Positions 35,170 to 43,548 of a stretch of 64,000 bases of DNA are shown here, piece after piece. This DNA comes from Lysinibacillus sp. SGAir0095 (GTDB lineage: Bacteria > Bacillota > Bacilli > Bacillales_A > Planococcaceae): NCBI RefSeq assembly GCF_005491425.1, contig NZ_CP028083.1, forward strand, positions 2,442,001 to 2,506,000, in the 5' to 3' direction. Under the pieces are notes generated by a model that saw only the letters and a program-made list of their open reading frames with translations, searched no databases and was not told the DNA's origin. Position 1 is the stretch's first letter, and each line of letters opens with the position of its first letter. The position numbers and the translations under genes were made by a program.

Positions 35170-35766
35170 ATGTATGAGATGATCGTAATAGATAAAAGTA
35201 TTTTATTCATTGAGCAGCATCATGTTGACACTTTTAAAAAAATGGCTACTAAACTCAACAACTATTCTTCTCTTGTAAAAGAAGGCGGACTAAGCAAATC
35301 GGATGGTTGGATTATGGCCTTTAATATTTGGCTGTTCATATTGCCAGATGATGACTTAATTATTAAAACGGACGAGGCTTCATTGTATTATACAGCCAAT
35401 GTTCTTATTCATAATGCCATCAAAGACGACACACATTTCCAAAATCTAAAACATAGAAAAGATTCAACCCCTGAGCTGTTCTATCTATCCTCATTGGCTT
35501 TAGCAACAGGCTTAAATGAATGGATTTTATTTGTGATGGAAAAGTACCAATTAAAAAATAAAGCCACTCGGCTAGAATATCAAAACTACTTTGATGCACT
35601 AAATGGCTCAACCGAGGAAATTCAGACTTTTCTTGAGGATCAAGCGCAGTTTGTAAAAGCAGCTGTACAAGAATTGCGTGAATGTTCTTTTTCCCAGATG
35701 ATAAAAAAATGCTGTGATGAAGCCTATTTTTTATATATGGATCAATTTGAACAAACTCTTCCTTAG
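35170..35766 (+). CDS. Hypothetical protein
   Basis: A 198-residue soluble protein that I do not recognise. It is rich in helix-forming residues and has two Cys near the end (KKCCDEAYF). No signal peptide or membrane segment. ATG 35170 sits seven bases after AGGGGTG; a GTG directly before it is a weaker option. Stand-alone gene with a shared terminator, convergent with the cobalamin operon. No evidence for any function. Confidence 0.6.
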   Translation: MYEMIVIDKSILFIEQHHVDTFKKMATKLNNYSSLVKEGGLSKSDGWIMAFNIWLFILPDDDLIIKTDEASLYYTANVLIHNAIKDDTHFQNLKHRKDSTPELFYLSSLALATGLNEWILFVMEKYQLKNKATRLEYQNYFDALNGSTEEIQTFLEDQAQFVKAAVQELRECSFSQMIKKCCDEAYFLYMDQFEQTLP

Positions 35767-35789
35767 GATAAAATCAATGAAACATGACA

Positions 35790-35834
35790 AATTAAAGCCC
35801 AGTAGTCTACTTTCACAAGTTGCGCTACTGGGCT
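35790..35834. terminator. Bidirectional terminator between 35170 gene and cobalamin block
   Basis: AAAGCCCAGTAG / CTACTGGGCTTT stem with an 18-base loop. Confidence 0.75.
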
Positions 35835-35871
35835 TTAAGATGCTCTGTTTAAAATAATTGAATCGTTTTGG

Positions 35872-36546
35872 CTAACAAATAACAATTTGTTCATAGCAAG
35901 TAGTAACCTGCTTTTTAAACTCGTTTATATTTTCTTTCTGTACACCTACAATTACAGAGGTAGCTGGTCCACTAGATTTATGCAAATCTAGTGAGCATTC
36001 AAATTTATGACCAGGGAATATCCCTTCAAGCTCCGCTAGAATGCCTTTAGATCCAACCGGCCAGATTTGATTTGCAATCTTTAGTCGGAATAATTTATTA
36101 ATCTCACCCAGTTTTGCAATATGTTGTGATTCATGAATTACCTCCTGACCTACTAGAGGCTTTCCAACTACAAACCAATGAAGATTTTCCTTTGTCATTT
36201 CAAATTGAAGCTTTCCGATTATCATTAAACTAATACCTGATTGTAAAGAATCAAAATTCGATTCACTAGAACCGTTAATTGCAGGCATTGCTAGATCAAT
36301 TTCATCAAATGCTATTTGAATCCCCTTTTCATAATCTGCCCAAGCCTGATTTCCCGTAAGGTTTGATAAAATGATGTTGGTAGGCACTGCACCTGCACAC
36401 CATTGCTCTAATATGGCAACACGGGCAGTATAGTAAGCAGTTAATTCATTGGAAGCGTGAACGAAATCTAATTCCTTCTCACCGATACAGCCAGAATTAT
36501 CAATCGTTACAACCGTTGTATCGTCGATTTTAATTGCATTTCTCAT
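35872..36546 (-). CDS. cblS: Alpha-ribazole kinase CblS (PurM-like fold)
   Basis: A 224-residue protein with the pattern of AIR synthase (PurM)-related ATP-binding proteins: VVTIDNSGCIGEKELDF, then LSNLTGNQAWADYEKGI, ISLMIIGKLQFEM and the ending SLDLHKSSGPATSVIVG. In Firmicutes, CblS phosphorylates alpha-ribazole imported by CblT, giving the ribazole phosphate used by CobS; this pair replaces CobT. Last gene of the block, overlapping cblT by four bases. The assignment rests on the fold pattern plus its place beside an ECF-type S component and cobU/cobS/cobC. Confidence 0.75.
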   Translation of the reverse strand: MRNAIKIDDTTVVTIDNSGCIGEKELDFVHASNELTAYYTARVAILEQWCAGAVPTNIILSNLTGNQAWADYEKGIQIAFDEIDLAMPAINGSSESNFDSLQSGISLMIIGKLQFEMTKENLHWFVVGKPLVGQEVIHESQHIAKLGEINKLFRLKIANQIWPVGSKGILAELEGIFPGHKFECSLDLHKSSGPATSVIVGVQKENINEFKKQVTTCYEQIVIC

Positions 36547-37046
36547 GGATTCGAAACTTTCCTTTCTCTAAATACTTTCTCCATCAAAGGAAGTGTAATC
36601 CCAGTAATTATCGCATTAATAACTGTGGCAATAACTAAGGATGGTACTGCGCCTATGAAAAATGCTGGAGAAATTAAAAAATAGAATGGAAAAGCAGCTA
36701 GAACACCATTGCCAATTATTAAAAAAATCCATTTTAATATATTAAACCCTTTTTTATGTAAAACATTAAAAACGTAAGTGACGATCATCATTTCAAATGC
36801 AATTAGCAAATGAAATGGGCCTGATGGAAAGCCAGATGTTAAGGCGGTAGCTAAGTGACCTAATGCACCTGCAATTCCGGAAAGAAGTGGGGGTAAAAAA
36901 GCGACACTAATAAAGGCAGGAGCAGAATCTAAAGCTGCTGTTGTCATAAATCCCGGTACCTTTATAAAACTGCCTATCACACAAATTGCAGCAACTAATG
37001 CTGTTAAAATCATTAACCTTAATGTTGATGTTGATGATGATCCCAT
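36543..37046 (-). CDS. cblT: Alpha-ribazole transporter CblT (ECF-type S component)
   Basis: A 167-residue membrane protein with five to six spans, resembling the substrate-binding S components of energy-coupling factor transporters (SFIKVPGFMTTAALDSAPAFISVAFL, then GALGHLATALTSGFPSGPFHLLIAFEM). Beside cblS in a cobalamin block, the best call is the alpha-ribazole transporter CblT. It would need the shared EcfAA'T module, which is not in this window. ATG start at 37046, one base after the preceding stop, with AGGGA as the ribosome site. Substrate is inferred from context. Confidence 0.72.
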   Translation of the reverse strand: MGSSSTSTLRLMILTALVAAICVIGSFIKVPGFMTTAALDSAPAFISVAFLPPLLSGIAGALGHLATALTSGFPSGPFHLLIAFEMMIVTYVFNVLHKKGFNILKWIFLIIGNGVLAAFPFYFLISPAFFIGAVPSLVIATVINAIITGITLPLMEKVFRERKVSNP

Positions 37047-37047
37047 G

Positions 37048-37467
37048 TTACAATCCCTCACCCTTTAAAATTTGTGGTATACCATACCAAATACGAATGA
37101 CATCTTCACTTTCATTAAAGAGCTTTTGATATAAGCGACCGCAAGCATCACGTAACTTTCTTTCTTCCTTCAATATGGGTACAACGCCTCTACCAATATC
37201 CGTACAAACACAAATTACTTTTGCCTGCTTGTCCAACTCAATAAGCTCCTTAATAATTTCTTGAGCGATCACGTCTTCCTCTAAATGAACTTTTTGCAGA
37301 ATTATTTTTTCAAAGCTTCCTATGACCACGATATCCTCTTTTAAGAGCAATTTTTTCTTTGGTATTTCACCTTCAAAGAAATATAGCTTCCCTGCTAACC
37401 GATTCAATAATTTCTCTTTTATATACTTTCTTTTGCCATTATAGGCTCCACCGATAACAACCTGCAT
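37048..37467 (-). CDS. Short CobU-like protein (adenosylcobinamide kinase/guanylyltransferase relative)
   Basis: A 139-residue protein related to the CobU family but shorter than the full enzyme at 38775-39341 (188 residues). The C-terminal half keeps the CobU pattern VCTDIGRGVVPILKEERKLRDACGRLYQKLF. The N-terminal P-loop is altered to GGAYNGKRKYI, keeping Gly-Lys but not the usual Ser/Thr, and the active-site RxxxH region is missing. Real gene: AAAGGAGGGG lies five bases before its ATG, and it overlaps cobC by 49 bases. It may be an accessory or a decayed paralogue. Confidence 0.7.
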   Translation of the reverse strand: MQVVIGGAYNGKRKYIKEKLLNRLAGKLYFFEGEIPKKKLLLKEDIVVIGSFEKIILQKVHLEEDVIAQEIIKELIELDKQAKVICVCTDIGRGVVPILKEERKLRDACGRLYQKLFNESEDVIRIWYGIPQILKGEGL

Positions 37468-38015
37468 CGTTTCCCCTCCTTTACACTTGAAAAATCAGCC
37501 CACTGTAGTGTATAGATGGTTCTATGAGATGGCATAATCTGTTGAAAAGATCCTTTAGAAGGACCGTATTTTGCTAATAGAACTCGAATTACACCACCAT
37601 GTACAACAAAAGTGTATTCATTATTTTGGGAGATAATATTTTGAAAACAAGAAATTACTCTTTGTTCAAATTCTTGATAACACTCACCATTAGGAGGAGT
37701 AATTCTTTGAGGCTCATCAATCCATTGACGATATATGGATAACTGTTTAAGTTCCTCATATGTCTTCATCTCAAAGTCTCCAAAATTTATCTCTTTTAAA
37801 TTTTCGTATGATAAATAGGTTGCCTTTTGGAAATATAGTTGTGCTGTTTCTTTGCACCTCTTTAAGTTACTCCCATAAACAACTGGCGTATTAATTGGTA
37901 CATCAAATTCATGTTCCTTAGTAGTAATGGATTCATCTGTCCAACCAATATATTTTCTTTTTAGATTGGCATCCGTTTTTTCATGTCTTATTAAATGAAC
38001 AATAACATGCCCCAT
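37419..38015 (-). CDS. cobC: Alpha-ribazole phosphatase, histidine phosphatase family
   Basis: A 198-residue phosphoglycerate mutase-like phosphatase. It starts VHLIRHEKTDANLKRKYIGWTDE with the catalytic RHE motif, has SNLKRCKETAQ (second basic motif) and ends the core with VVHGGVIRVLL (catalytic His). CobC removes phosphate from alpha-ribazole 5'-phosphate or from adenosylcobalamin 5'-phosphate, the last step of nucleotide-loop assembly. It overlaps cobS by 25 bases and the CobU-like gene by 49, which indicates tight coupling. Confidence 0.85.
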   Translation of the reverse strand: MGHVIVHLIRHEKTDANLKRKYIGWTDESITTKEHEFDVPINTPVVYGSNLKRCKETAQLYFQKATYLSYENLKEINFGDFEMKTYEELKQLSIYRQWIDEPQRITPPNGECYQEFEQRVISCFQNIISQNNEYTFVVHGGVIRVLLAKYGPSKGSFQQIMPSHRTIYTLQWADFSSVKEGKRCRLLSVEPIMAKESI

Positions 38016-38761
38016 AAGAACACCTCAATCCCTTCGTAAAGTGCACCAATCAAATCTCCGGTCATTCCTCCAAAATTTTTTATCGTCCACTTTCGAAATA
38101 TAAATACGAACAGGAGCATACCGATAGCTAAAATGAATCCAAACATTCCAATAAAAGAAAATGTAAGTATACTAAATGAGAGAAGATAAATAAGGAGTGT
38201 TATCCAAATCCATTTCGGAGTTACTTGGGCTTTAAAATAGACTGCCAGCCCTTTTTCTTTTACTGTATTTGTAGTAATAAAGTATACCTGTAACGCTAAT
38301 CGACTTAAAAAAGGAACAGCTATGAAATAGAAAATAATATTTGGTGAATCTTTATGTAATAGTTCAAAAACAAAACCTATTTTTAATAGCAGCAATACGA
38401 CTAAATTAATTGCCCCAAATGCTCCAACACGTGGATCCTCCAAAATTTCAAGGCGCTTCTCTTGATTTTGATAAGAGAAATAGGCATCTCCCGTATCAAT
38501 CCAACCATCTAGATGTAACCCACCTGTCATAATAATTCCTGCTACGACAACTAATATAGCGAACAACAGATCAGAAATAAGGAGATAATCTTCATTCAAA
38601 ATATAAAGAATACTTATCGTACTCCCCATTAAAAGCCCCAAAACAGGCAACATAGAATACATTGCAGTTACTGTTTTTTTATTCATCGGTAGTTCCATCC
38701 GAATCGGTAAAGAGGAGAAAAACTGAAAAGTTAAAAGGAAACCAATAAAGGTATTTTTCAC
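37991..38761 (-). CDS. cobS: Adenosylcobinamide-GDP ribazoletransferase (cobalamin synthase)
   Basis: A 256-residue membrane enzyme with six or seven spans that joins adenosylcobinamide-GDP to alpha-ribazole (phosphate), forming cobalamin. Family motifs are FFSSLPIRM near the start, the metal-binding GGLHLDGWIDTGDA, EDPRVGAFGAI and GGMTGDLIGA near the end. I start it at GTG 38761, preceded by AGGACG; the longer frame would run back through the end of cobU. It lies 13 bases after cobU. Confidence 0.88.
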   Translation of the reverse strand: MKNTFIGFLLTFQFFSSLPIRMELPMNKKTVTAMYSMLPVLGLLMGSTISILYILNEDYLLISDLLFAILVVVAGIIMTGGLHLDGWIDTGDAYFSYQNQEKRLEILEDPRVGAFGAINLVVLLLLKIGFVFELLHKDSPNIIFYFIAVPFLSRLALQVYFITTNTVKEKGLAVYFKAQVTPKWIWITLLIYLLSFSILTFSFIGMFGFILAIGMLLFVFIFRKWTIKNFGGMTGDLIGALYEGIEVFLWGMLLFI

Positions 38762-38774
38762 AACGGGCACCGTC

Positions 38775-39341
38775 CTATTTCCAACGTATATTCTTACTAT
38801 AATCCATTTCGTAAGCTTCGTCACTGTGGTGAACAATCCATTGATGTAATTCTCCCAGCAAATAACGATAATAATTCACCTCTGTAAAGGAAGAATTGGG
38901 CTCATCTAATAGTTCATTGGATACTAGTAAAATAATACCGCCATCCTTAGTCCAATCGATAAGTTGTTTTTTTAATGCCCCAAGGTACTTTTCAATTTCA
39001 AGTATTCTGGAATTTCGTTCAAGTTGTTCTGTTTTATAAAGGATATTATTTAGCCAAGTTGTTATACAATCCCAAAGTATTACAGATTTCTCTGCAGAGA
39101 TGGCTACATCAAACTGTAATCCATCTAGAATTTCCAGTGTATCCCACTTAATAGCTGACTTTTCGCGATCTAGCTGATGTCGTTTGATTCGACTAGCCAT
39201 CTCTTCATCAAAAGCAACACCGGAAGCAATATAAAACAAGTTGGTCCGCTCAAATTGGTGATATAGCTCTTTAGCATAACATTCAGCAAATGCACTTTTT
39301 CCGCTCCGAACACCACCTGAAATAAAAATCATTTTACTCAT
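38775..39341 (-). CDS. cobU: Bifunctional adenosylcobinamide kinase/guanylyltransferase
   Basis: A 188-residue cytosolic enzyme that phosphorylates adenosylcobinamide and transfers GMP to it. P-loop ISGGVRSGKSAFAE, IASGVAFDEEMASRIKRHQLDR with the guanylylated His, WDTLE and VILWDCITTWLNN match CobU/CobP. ATG 39341 lies six bases after GGAGGAG. First gene after an internal terminator, so it may have its own promoter as well as riboswitch-controlled read-through. A shorter relative is encoded three genes later. Confidence 0.9.
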   Translation of the reverse strand: MSKMIFISGGVRSGKSAFAECYAKELYHQFERTNLFYIASGVAFDEEMASRIKRHQLDREKSAIKWDTLEILDGLQFDVAISAEKSVILWDCITTWLNNILYKTEQLERNSRILEIEKYLGALKKQLIDWTKDGGIILLVSNELLDEPNSSFTEVNYYRYLLGELHQWIVHHSDEAYEMDYSKNIRWK

Positions 39342-39394
39342 GAGACTCTCCTCCAAAATTTAATAATAAGCTAAAGTAATTATTAGAGATAAAA

Positions 39395-39432
39395 TCGAAA
39401 AGAGCAAACTCTAATTAAGAATTTGCTCTCCT
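39395..39432 (-). terminator. Internal terminator between btuF and cobU
   Basis: AGAGCAAATTCT / AGAGTTTGCTCT stem with TTTTCGATTTT after it on the minus strand. A promoter-like TTGCTC, 16 bases, TAATAA overlaps it, so cobU onward may be transcribed separately. Confidence 0.75.
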
Positions 39433-39437
39433 ACTTT

Positions 39438-40394
39438 TTAGTTAAAAATTTCTGGATAGATTGTTGATGCAATTAGTTCGATGGCTTCACCAATTCGTGG
39501 ACCTGGACGATCTAGGATATCGGCATTTAATACATAAACTTCTTCATTTTGAACCGCCGTAATATTTGACCATCCTTCACGAGCTAAAATTTCTCCTTTT
39601 GGATCTTCACTGTAATTTACAGTTGTAATAATTGCTTCTGGATTACGGGTAATTAAATCCTCTTCTGAAACTGCAAACCAACTTTGCTGATCAGCATATA
39701 TGTTTTCAACGCCAGCCGCTTCAATAAGCTCTTGTTGGAAAGTACCAGAGCCGACAGACCAAATATCTGGAGATGGTGAGATTTCAAAGTATACTTTTTC
39801 CTTTTCATCCAATGAAGCCGTTTTTTCTTGAACCGCCGCAATTTGCTCTTCGATTCCTGAAACGATTTCATCAGCTTTTTCTTCAACATTTAAAACTTCA
39901 GCTATTTGCTCGATATCACCATAAACATCATCAATTGTTGCGGCAGTTTGAATAACAAAAACCTTCAATCCAGCATTTTCTAATTGTTCAATATGCGTTT
40001 CTTCCCCAACTGTATAGGCAAAAACAACATCAGGTTGCATTTCAATTACTCTCTCAGTATTGATAGTCATTGAATCAGAAATTCGTTCTATTTCAAGCGC
40101 TTCTTCAGGGTATGTATCAAATTCTGTTGCACCGATAATTTGCTCCCCTACTCCAAGCTCAAATAAAATCTCTGTATTGCTCGGTTGTAATGAGACAATT
40201 TTTTCTGGTACTTCCTCAAAAGTCACTTCCACACCGCGGTCATCAACGACTGTATAAGGACCTGATTCTTCAGCTGCCCCAGCGTTTTTGTTTGCTTCTG
40301 TATCATCGCTTTTAGCTGGTTCTTCAGAATTACAACCAACTAATAATAATGAGATTGCTAATGGTGCCATCCACTTTTTCTCTAAAAATTTCAT
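39438..40394 (-). CDS. btuF: Cobalamin/corrinoid-binding lipoprotein (BtuF-like)
   Basis: A 318-residue class III solute-binding protein. The signal ends in the lipobox LLLVGC, so the protein is anchored by its lipidated Cys, followed by an acidic linker. The mature domain has the family start VVDDRGVEVTFEEVPEKIVSLQPSNTEILFELGVG, two lobes joined by a long helix (IEQIAEVLNVEEKADEIVSGI) and the ending RPGPRIGEAIELIAS. The riboswitch upstream and the cob genes around point to corrinoids. The permease and ATPase (BtuC, BtuD) are not in this window. Confidence 0.86.
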   Translation of the reverse strand: MKFLEKKWMAPLAISLLLVGCNSEEPAKSDDTEANKNAGAAEESGPYTVVDDRGVEVTFEEVPEKIVSLQPSNTEILFELGVGEQIIGATEFDTYPEEALEIERISDSMTINTERVIEMQPDVVFAYTVGEETHIEQLENAGLKVFVIQTAATIDDVYGDIEQIAEVLNVEEKADEIVSGIEEQIAAVQEKTASLDEKEKVYFEISPSPDIWSVGSGTFQQELIEAAGVENIYADQQSWFAVSEEDLITRNPEAIITTVNYSEDPKGEILAREGWSNITAVQNEEVYVLNADILDRPGPRIGEAIELIASTIYPEIFN

Positions 40395-40930
40395 CGAATT
40401 TCCTCTTTTCGTTTTTTCTTTATTGGATAGGATTTGCTCACAAATGGAATCTCATCTACACCCTGTCTGGAGTTTGTGTAAACGGCCATTACAAAAAATA
40501 CATTTGCAAGAAGAGCTAAATAATCAAACAATATTTCTGGTACTTCGCGTTCTTCACTTACTTTATGGAGTGCACGATATGATTTTTTTGCTTCACTTCG
40601 ACAGACATGAAGTAAGGCACCCGCTTCACTGCCTTGAGGCAATAAAAACTGCTTGATTACATCCCCAACTTGGGCAACATAATAATCATATCGGTCACTC
40701 AAGACTTGTAAATCAGCCTCCGAAATCGCTAATTTTCCACGTATAGAGCCGTTAAGATGATAAACATTAGGCTGAATAACTTCTAAGTCCTCATAAACAA
40801 CTCGACAAGCTTCATCTCCACGTAAAACTGGTAAAACAGCTCCAATTCGTGTAGTAAGAGAATCTGTGCGAATCTCATAATCGACTAAACTCCCTTGCTC
40901 ACGCATAAATGGATAACAACTAAATCGCAT
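40391..40930 (-). CDS. Divergent cobalamin adenosyltransferase-like protein
   Basis: A 179-residue protein whose C-terminal half has the helical pattern of PduO/EutT ATP:cob(I)alamin adenosyltransferases: FLLPQGSEAGALLHVCRSEAKKSYRAL and EILFDYLALLANVFFVMAVY. The N-terminal half lacks the TGDxGxT ATP-binding motif of PduO, so the mode of ATP binding is unclear; EutT-type enzymes also lack it. As first gene after an adenosylcobalamin riboswitch, an adenosyltransferase role fits. The open frame extends 34 codons upstream but those lie in the riboswitch terminator, so ATG 40930 is chosen. It overlaps btuF by four bases. Confidence 0.68.
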   Translation of the reverse strand: MRFSCYPFMREQGSLVDYEIRTDSLTTRIGAVLPVLRGDEACRVVYEDLEVIQPNVYHLNGSIRGKLAISEADLQVLSDRYDYYVAQVGDVIKQFLLPQGSEAGALLHVCRSEAKKSYRALHKVSEEREVPEILFDYLALLANVFFVMAVYTNSRQGVDEIPFVSKSYPIKKKRKEEIR

Positions 40931-41002
40931 ATCTTTTCGAATATATACCCCCCCTATCCAATTACATTTAGTGAATAACCCATTCAAACAACAAGAGAAA
41001 TT

Positions 41003-41293
41003 ATAAAAGCCATCCACAAGAATGGATGGCAAAAAATTACAGAATAAGATTGCATAAAAATATTCACTAAATTAAGCCGTACATTCTCTTAAATTCCGAA
41101 GAGGGTATTTACGATCAGAAAAAGATAGGTCTCCTGGCTTGTGCATAGCATTTCAAAGAGCCTTCCCATCTAGATAGACAGTGGCAAAAATCTTGAAACT
41201 AACACATACAGTTGCGGATACAGCTTCGGCTTTTTACCGAATTCCCTATTAAGCGTTCATACGCATCTCTTTCTTTGCAAACAGTATTCACTT
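41003..41293 (-). promoter_or_regulatory. Adenosylcobalamin riboswitch with terminator
   Basis: The B12 box AAGCCAGGAGACCTATC lies at 41140-41124 on the minus strand, with the upstream core (GGGAATTCGGT, then CCGCAACTGT and a GCCACTG stem). Near 41003-41030 is the terminator GCCATCCA / TGGATGGC with TTTTATAATTT. High coenzyme B12 would stop transcription before the adenosyltransferase-like gene. A possible -10, TATATT, lies at 41300-41305. Confidence 0.93.
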
Positions 41294-41368
41294 AACAGCA
41301 ATATAACATATTTTTCAAAATAATAGTATTTAAATTTTTCAGTAGAATTTAGTAATAGATTATAATGC

Positions 41369-41779
41369 TTAACTACAACCTAAGCATTTTCCATAGATTT
41401 CGAATTTGTGCGCCTCAATCGTATATCCCGGAAGTTTTTCGTTCAGCATCTCCATTGGACAAATCGAGATTTCTTTAACGTTCCCACATTCCATACAAAT
41501 AAAGTGATGATGATGGTGATCAGATTCGCATTGCATACGGAAATTTCTTTCACCACTTAACTCAGTTTCTTCTAATATACCAAGATCAACAAAAGTAGCT
41601 AAATTGCGATAAATCGTATCGAAGCTCATTCCAGGAAAGTCCTTCTTCAATACAGATAAGAGATCCTTTGCAGTTAAATATTTATCAGTCTCTTCGAACA
41701 TATTCAATATTAGTTCTCGTTTATCCGTTTTTTTATAGCCGTTTTCTTTTAATATTTCCCATGCTTTAGTTAGGTTCAT
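41369..41779 (-). CDS. zur: Zinc uptake regulator Zur (Fur family)
   Basis: A 136-residue zinc-sensing repressor. The winged helix is in residues 1-80 ([15 protein letters not shown], then [19 protein letters not shown]). The sensory site lies in [20 protein letters not shown], and structural zinc is held by two CxxC pairs, CMEC and CLGC. It represses zinc uptake genes when zinc is plentiful. Overlaps znuB by four bases and matches B. subtilis zur (yqfV) in position. Confidence 0.92.
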   Translation of the reverse strand: MNLTKAWEILKENGYKKTDKRELILNMFEETDKYLTAKDLLSVLKKDFPGMSFDTIYRNLATFVDLGILEETELSGERNFRMQCESDHHHHHFICMECGNVKEISICPMEMLNEKLPGYTIEAHKFEIYGKCLGCS

Positions 41780-42639
41780 TTAACTGCTCCCCTTTCTTTT
41801 GCATTTGTTTTAAGTATAATTTTTTTAACAAGGATGACAATCAATAAAATTAATATAGAGGTTACAACAATTGTACCACCTGGTGCCAGATTTAAGTAGT
41901 AAGCGCTTGCTAATCCGATGATAACAGCGGCTTCACCAAAGAGGATTGAATAAATAATTGTTTGTTTAAATCCTTTGGCAATCCGCATACTGGCTGCAAC
42001 AGGTAGTGTAATTAATGATGAAACTAAAAGAATTCCAACAATTCGCATGCTTGCAGCTATCACTAAAGCAACTACCAGCATAAATAAGAAATGAATCCAT
42101 TTTGCAGGCAGTCCACTAGCATTTGCATATTCTTCATCAAAAGCAAGGACAAACATTTCTTTGAAAAATAAGAATATAAATAAGATAACTACAATAGCAA
42201 TACTCACTACAACCCATAAGTCCTGTCTTGATACTGCCGAAACCGAACCAAATAAATAGCTCATTAAGTCTGTATTAAAGCCACTTGCAAGAGATACAAA
42301 AATCGCAGTTAGACCAATACCTGCAGACATAATAATCGGAATAGCGAGCTCTTCATAGTGTTTATATAGTCTGCGCAATCGCTCTATTAGAATCGAGCCA
42401 CTAACTGCTGCAACAATCCCTAAATATATCGGATTTAAAAGCACTAACGCCGAGAAGCTTTGACTTAAGTATAAACTCCCCGCAATCCCCGCCAGCGTTA
42501 CGTGGGATAGTGCGTCTGCGATTAATGACATTCGTCTTACTACAATAAAAACACCTAATAATGGTGCTATAACGCCAATAATTAGCCCCGAGATAAAGGC
42601 ATTTTGTAAAAATTCATAGTTTAAAATTGCTTCAATCAT
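41776..42639 (-). CDS. znuB: Zinc ABC transporter permease
   Basis: A 287-residue ABC-3 type permease with eight or nine spans, channel of a zinc importer (B. subtilis ZnuB/YceA type). Typical are [24 protein letters not shown] near the start, [58 protein letters not shown] (shown here only as a landmark by its parts [10 protein letters not shown] and [12 protein letters not shown]). It stands between the ATPase gene and zur; no binding-protein gene (znuA) is adjacent. Confidence 0.9.
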   Translation of the reverse strand: MIEAILNYEFLQNAFISGLIIGVIAPLLGVFIVVRRMSLIADALSHVTLAGIAGSLYLSQSFSALVLLNPIYLGIVAAVSGSILIERLRRLYKHYEELAIPIIMSAGIGLTAIFVSLASGFNTDLMSYLFGSVSAVSRQDLWVVVSIAIVVILFIFLFFKEMFVLAFDEEYANASGLPAKWIHFLFMLVVALVIAASMRIVGILLVSSLITLPVAASMRIAKGFKQTIIYSILFGEAAVIIGLASAYYLNLAPGGTIVVTSILILLIVILVKKIILKTNAKERGAVK

Positions 42640-42654
42640 TTTGCCTTCTCCTCA

Positions 42655-43401
42655 TTAATGAATCTTTCTCACTGAATGTCCATACCAATTGTCTAATTGA
42701 GTTTGTGAAATTGTATCAAACTCCTTTTTAAACCCATGGAAATGAATTGTTTGATTTAAGCAGGCAACATGACTGATTCGATTAGATACCGTATCAACAT
42801 CATGAGTAACTAAAATAATTGTCTTATTTTGTTCCTCGTTCAGCTTTGCTAGCATATCATAGAAGGATTGAACATTTTCGTGATCAATTCCTACAGTTGG
42901 CTCATCCAATATTAATACTTTCGGGTCGGAAATAAGAGCTCTCGCAATAAATACTCTTTGTTGTTGACCACCTGAAAGCTGACCAATATTACGAGAACGG
43001 AATTGCTCCATACCTACTGAATTTAATGCTTCTATTACTTTATCATTTGCGTCTTTCGGCATTTTTTTTAATAGACCCACTTTTTTTGTTAGACCACTTT
43101 TAACGACTTCCTCAACAGTTGCAGGAAAACCAGAATTAAATGCATTGGATTTTTGGGAAACATATCCAATCCATTCTCTATTATGGAAAGTTTCATTAGA
43201 TTGACCAAAAAGCTCAACTTGCCCTGTCATTGGTTTTAATAAGCCTAGCAATAGCTTTAGTAATGTCGATTTACCTGACCCATTGGGACCAAGAATAGCA
43301 AGGAAATCACCTTCGTCTACTTTTAAGGAGATATTTTTTAAAACTTGCGTATATTCATATTGAAAAGACACGTTTTTCATTTCAATTAATGTTTGACTCA
43401 T
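42655..43401 (-). CDS. znuC: Zinc ABC transporter ATP-binding protein
   Basis: A 248-residue ABC ATPase that drives zinc import with ZnuB. Walker A is GPNGSGKST, Q-loop is YVSQKSNAFNSGFPATV, signature is LSGGQQQR and Walker B is VLILDEPTVGID, followed by the switch His in VTHD. Start at ATG 43401 (MSQTLIEM) after an AGAAGAG site; the open frame of 58 more codons upstream covers the promoter and the Zur box and is not real. First gene of the znuC-znuB-zur operon. Confidence 0.92.
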   Translation of the reverse strand: MSQTLIEMKNVSFQYEYTQVLKNISLKVDEGDFLAILGPNGSGKSTLLKLLLGLLKPMTGQVELFGQSNETFHNREWIGYVSQKSNAFNSGFPATVEEVVKSGLTKKVGLLKKMPKDANDKVIEALNSVGMEQFRSRNIGQLSGGQQQRVFIARALISDPKVLILDEPTVGIDHENVQSFYDMLAKLNEEQNKTIILVTHDVDTVSNRISHVACLNQTIHFHGFKKEFDTISQTQLDNWYGHSVRKIH

Positions 43402-43417
43402 TTTTTCTCTTCTTTCT

Positions 43418-43438
43418 AATTCATAATCATTACGATTT
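43418..43438 (-). promoter_or_regulatory. Zur box
   Basis: The minus strand reads AAATCGTAAT-G-ATTATGAATT, differing from the Bacillus Zur consensus AAATCGTAAT-N-ATTACGATTT at two positions. It lies at the expected transcription start of znuC, so zinc-loaded Zur would block the operon. Confidence 0.9.
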
Positions 43439-43448
43439 ACAGATTGTA

Positions 43449-43477
43449 AGTATAGTTGATTCCTATACAAAAGTAAA
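43449..43477 (-). promoter_or_regulatory. znuC promoter
   Basis: TTTACT (43477-43472) and TATACT (43454-43449) spaced by 17 bases on the minus strand, directly upstream of the Zur box. Confidence 0.7.
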
Positions 43478-43548
43478 GTATGTTTGCTTAGTTTTTTGGT
43501 AATAATCGAAGATTTGTTGCAATGATTTATTGAAAGGATGTTGTCGTT

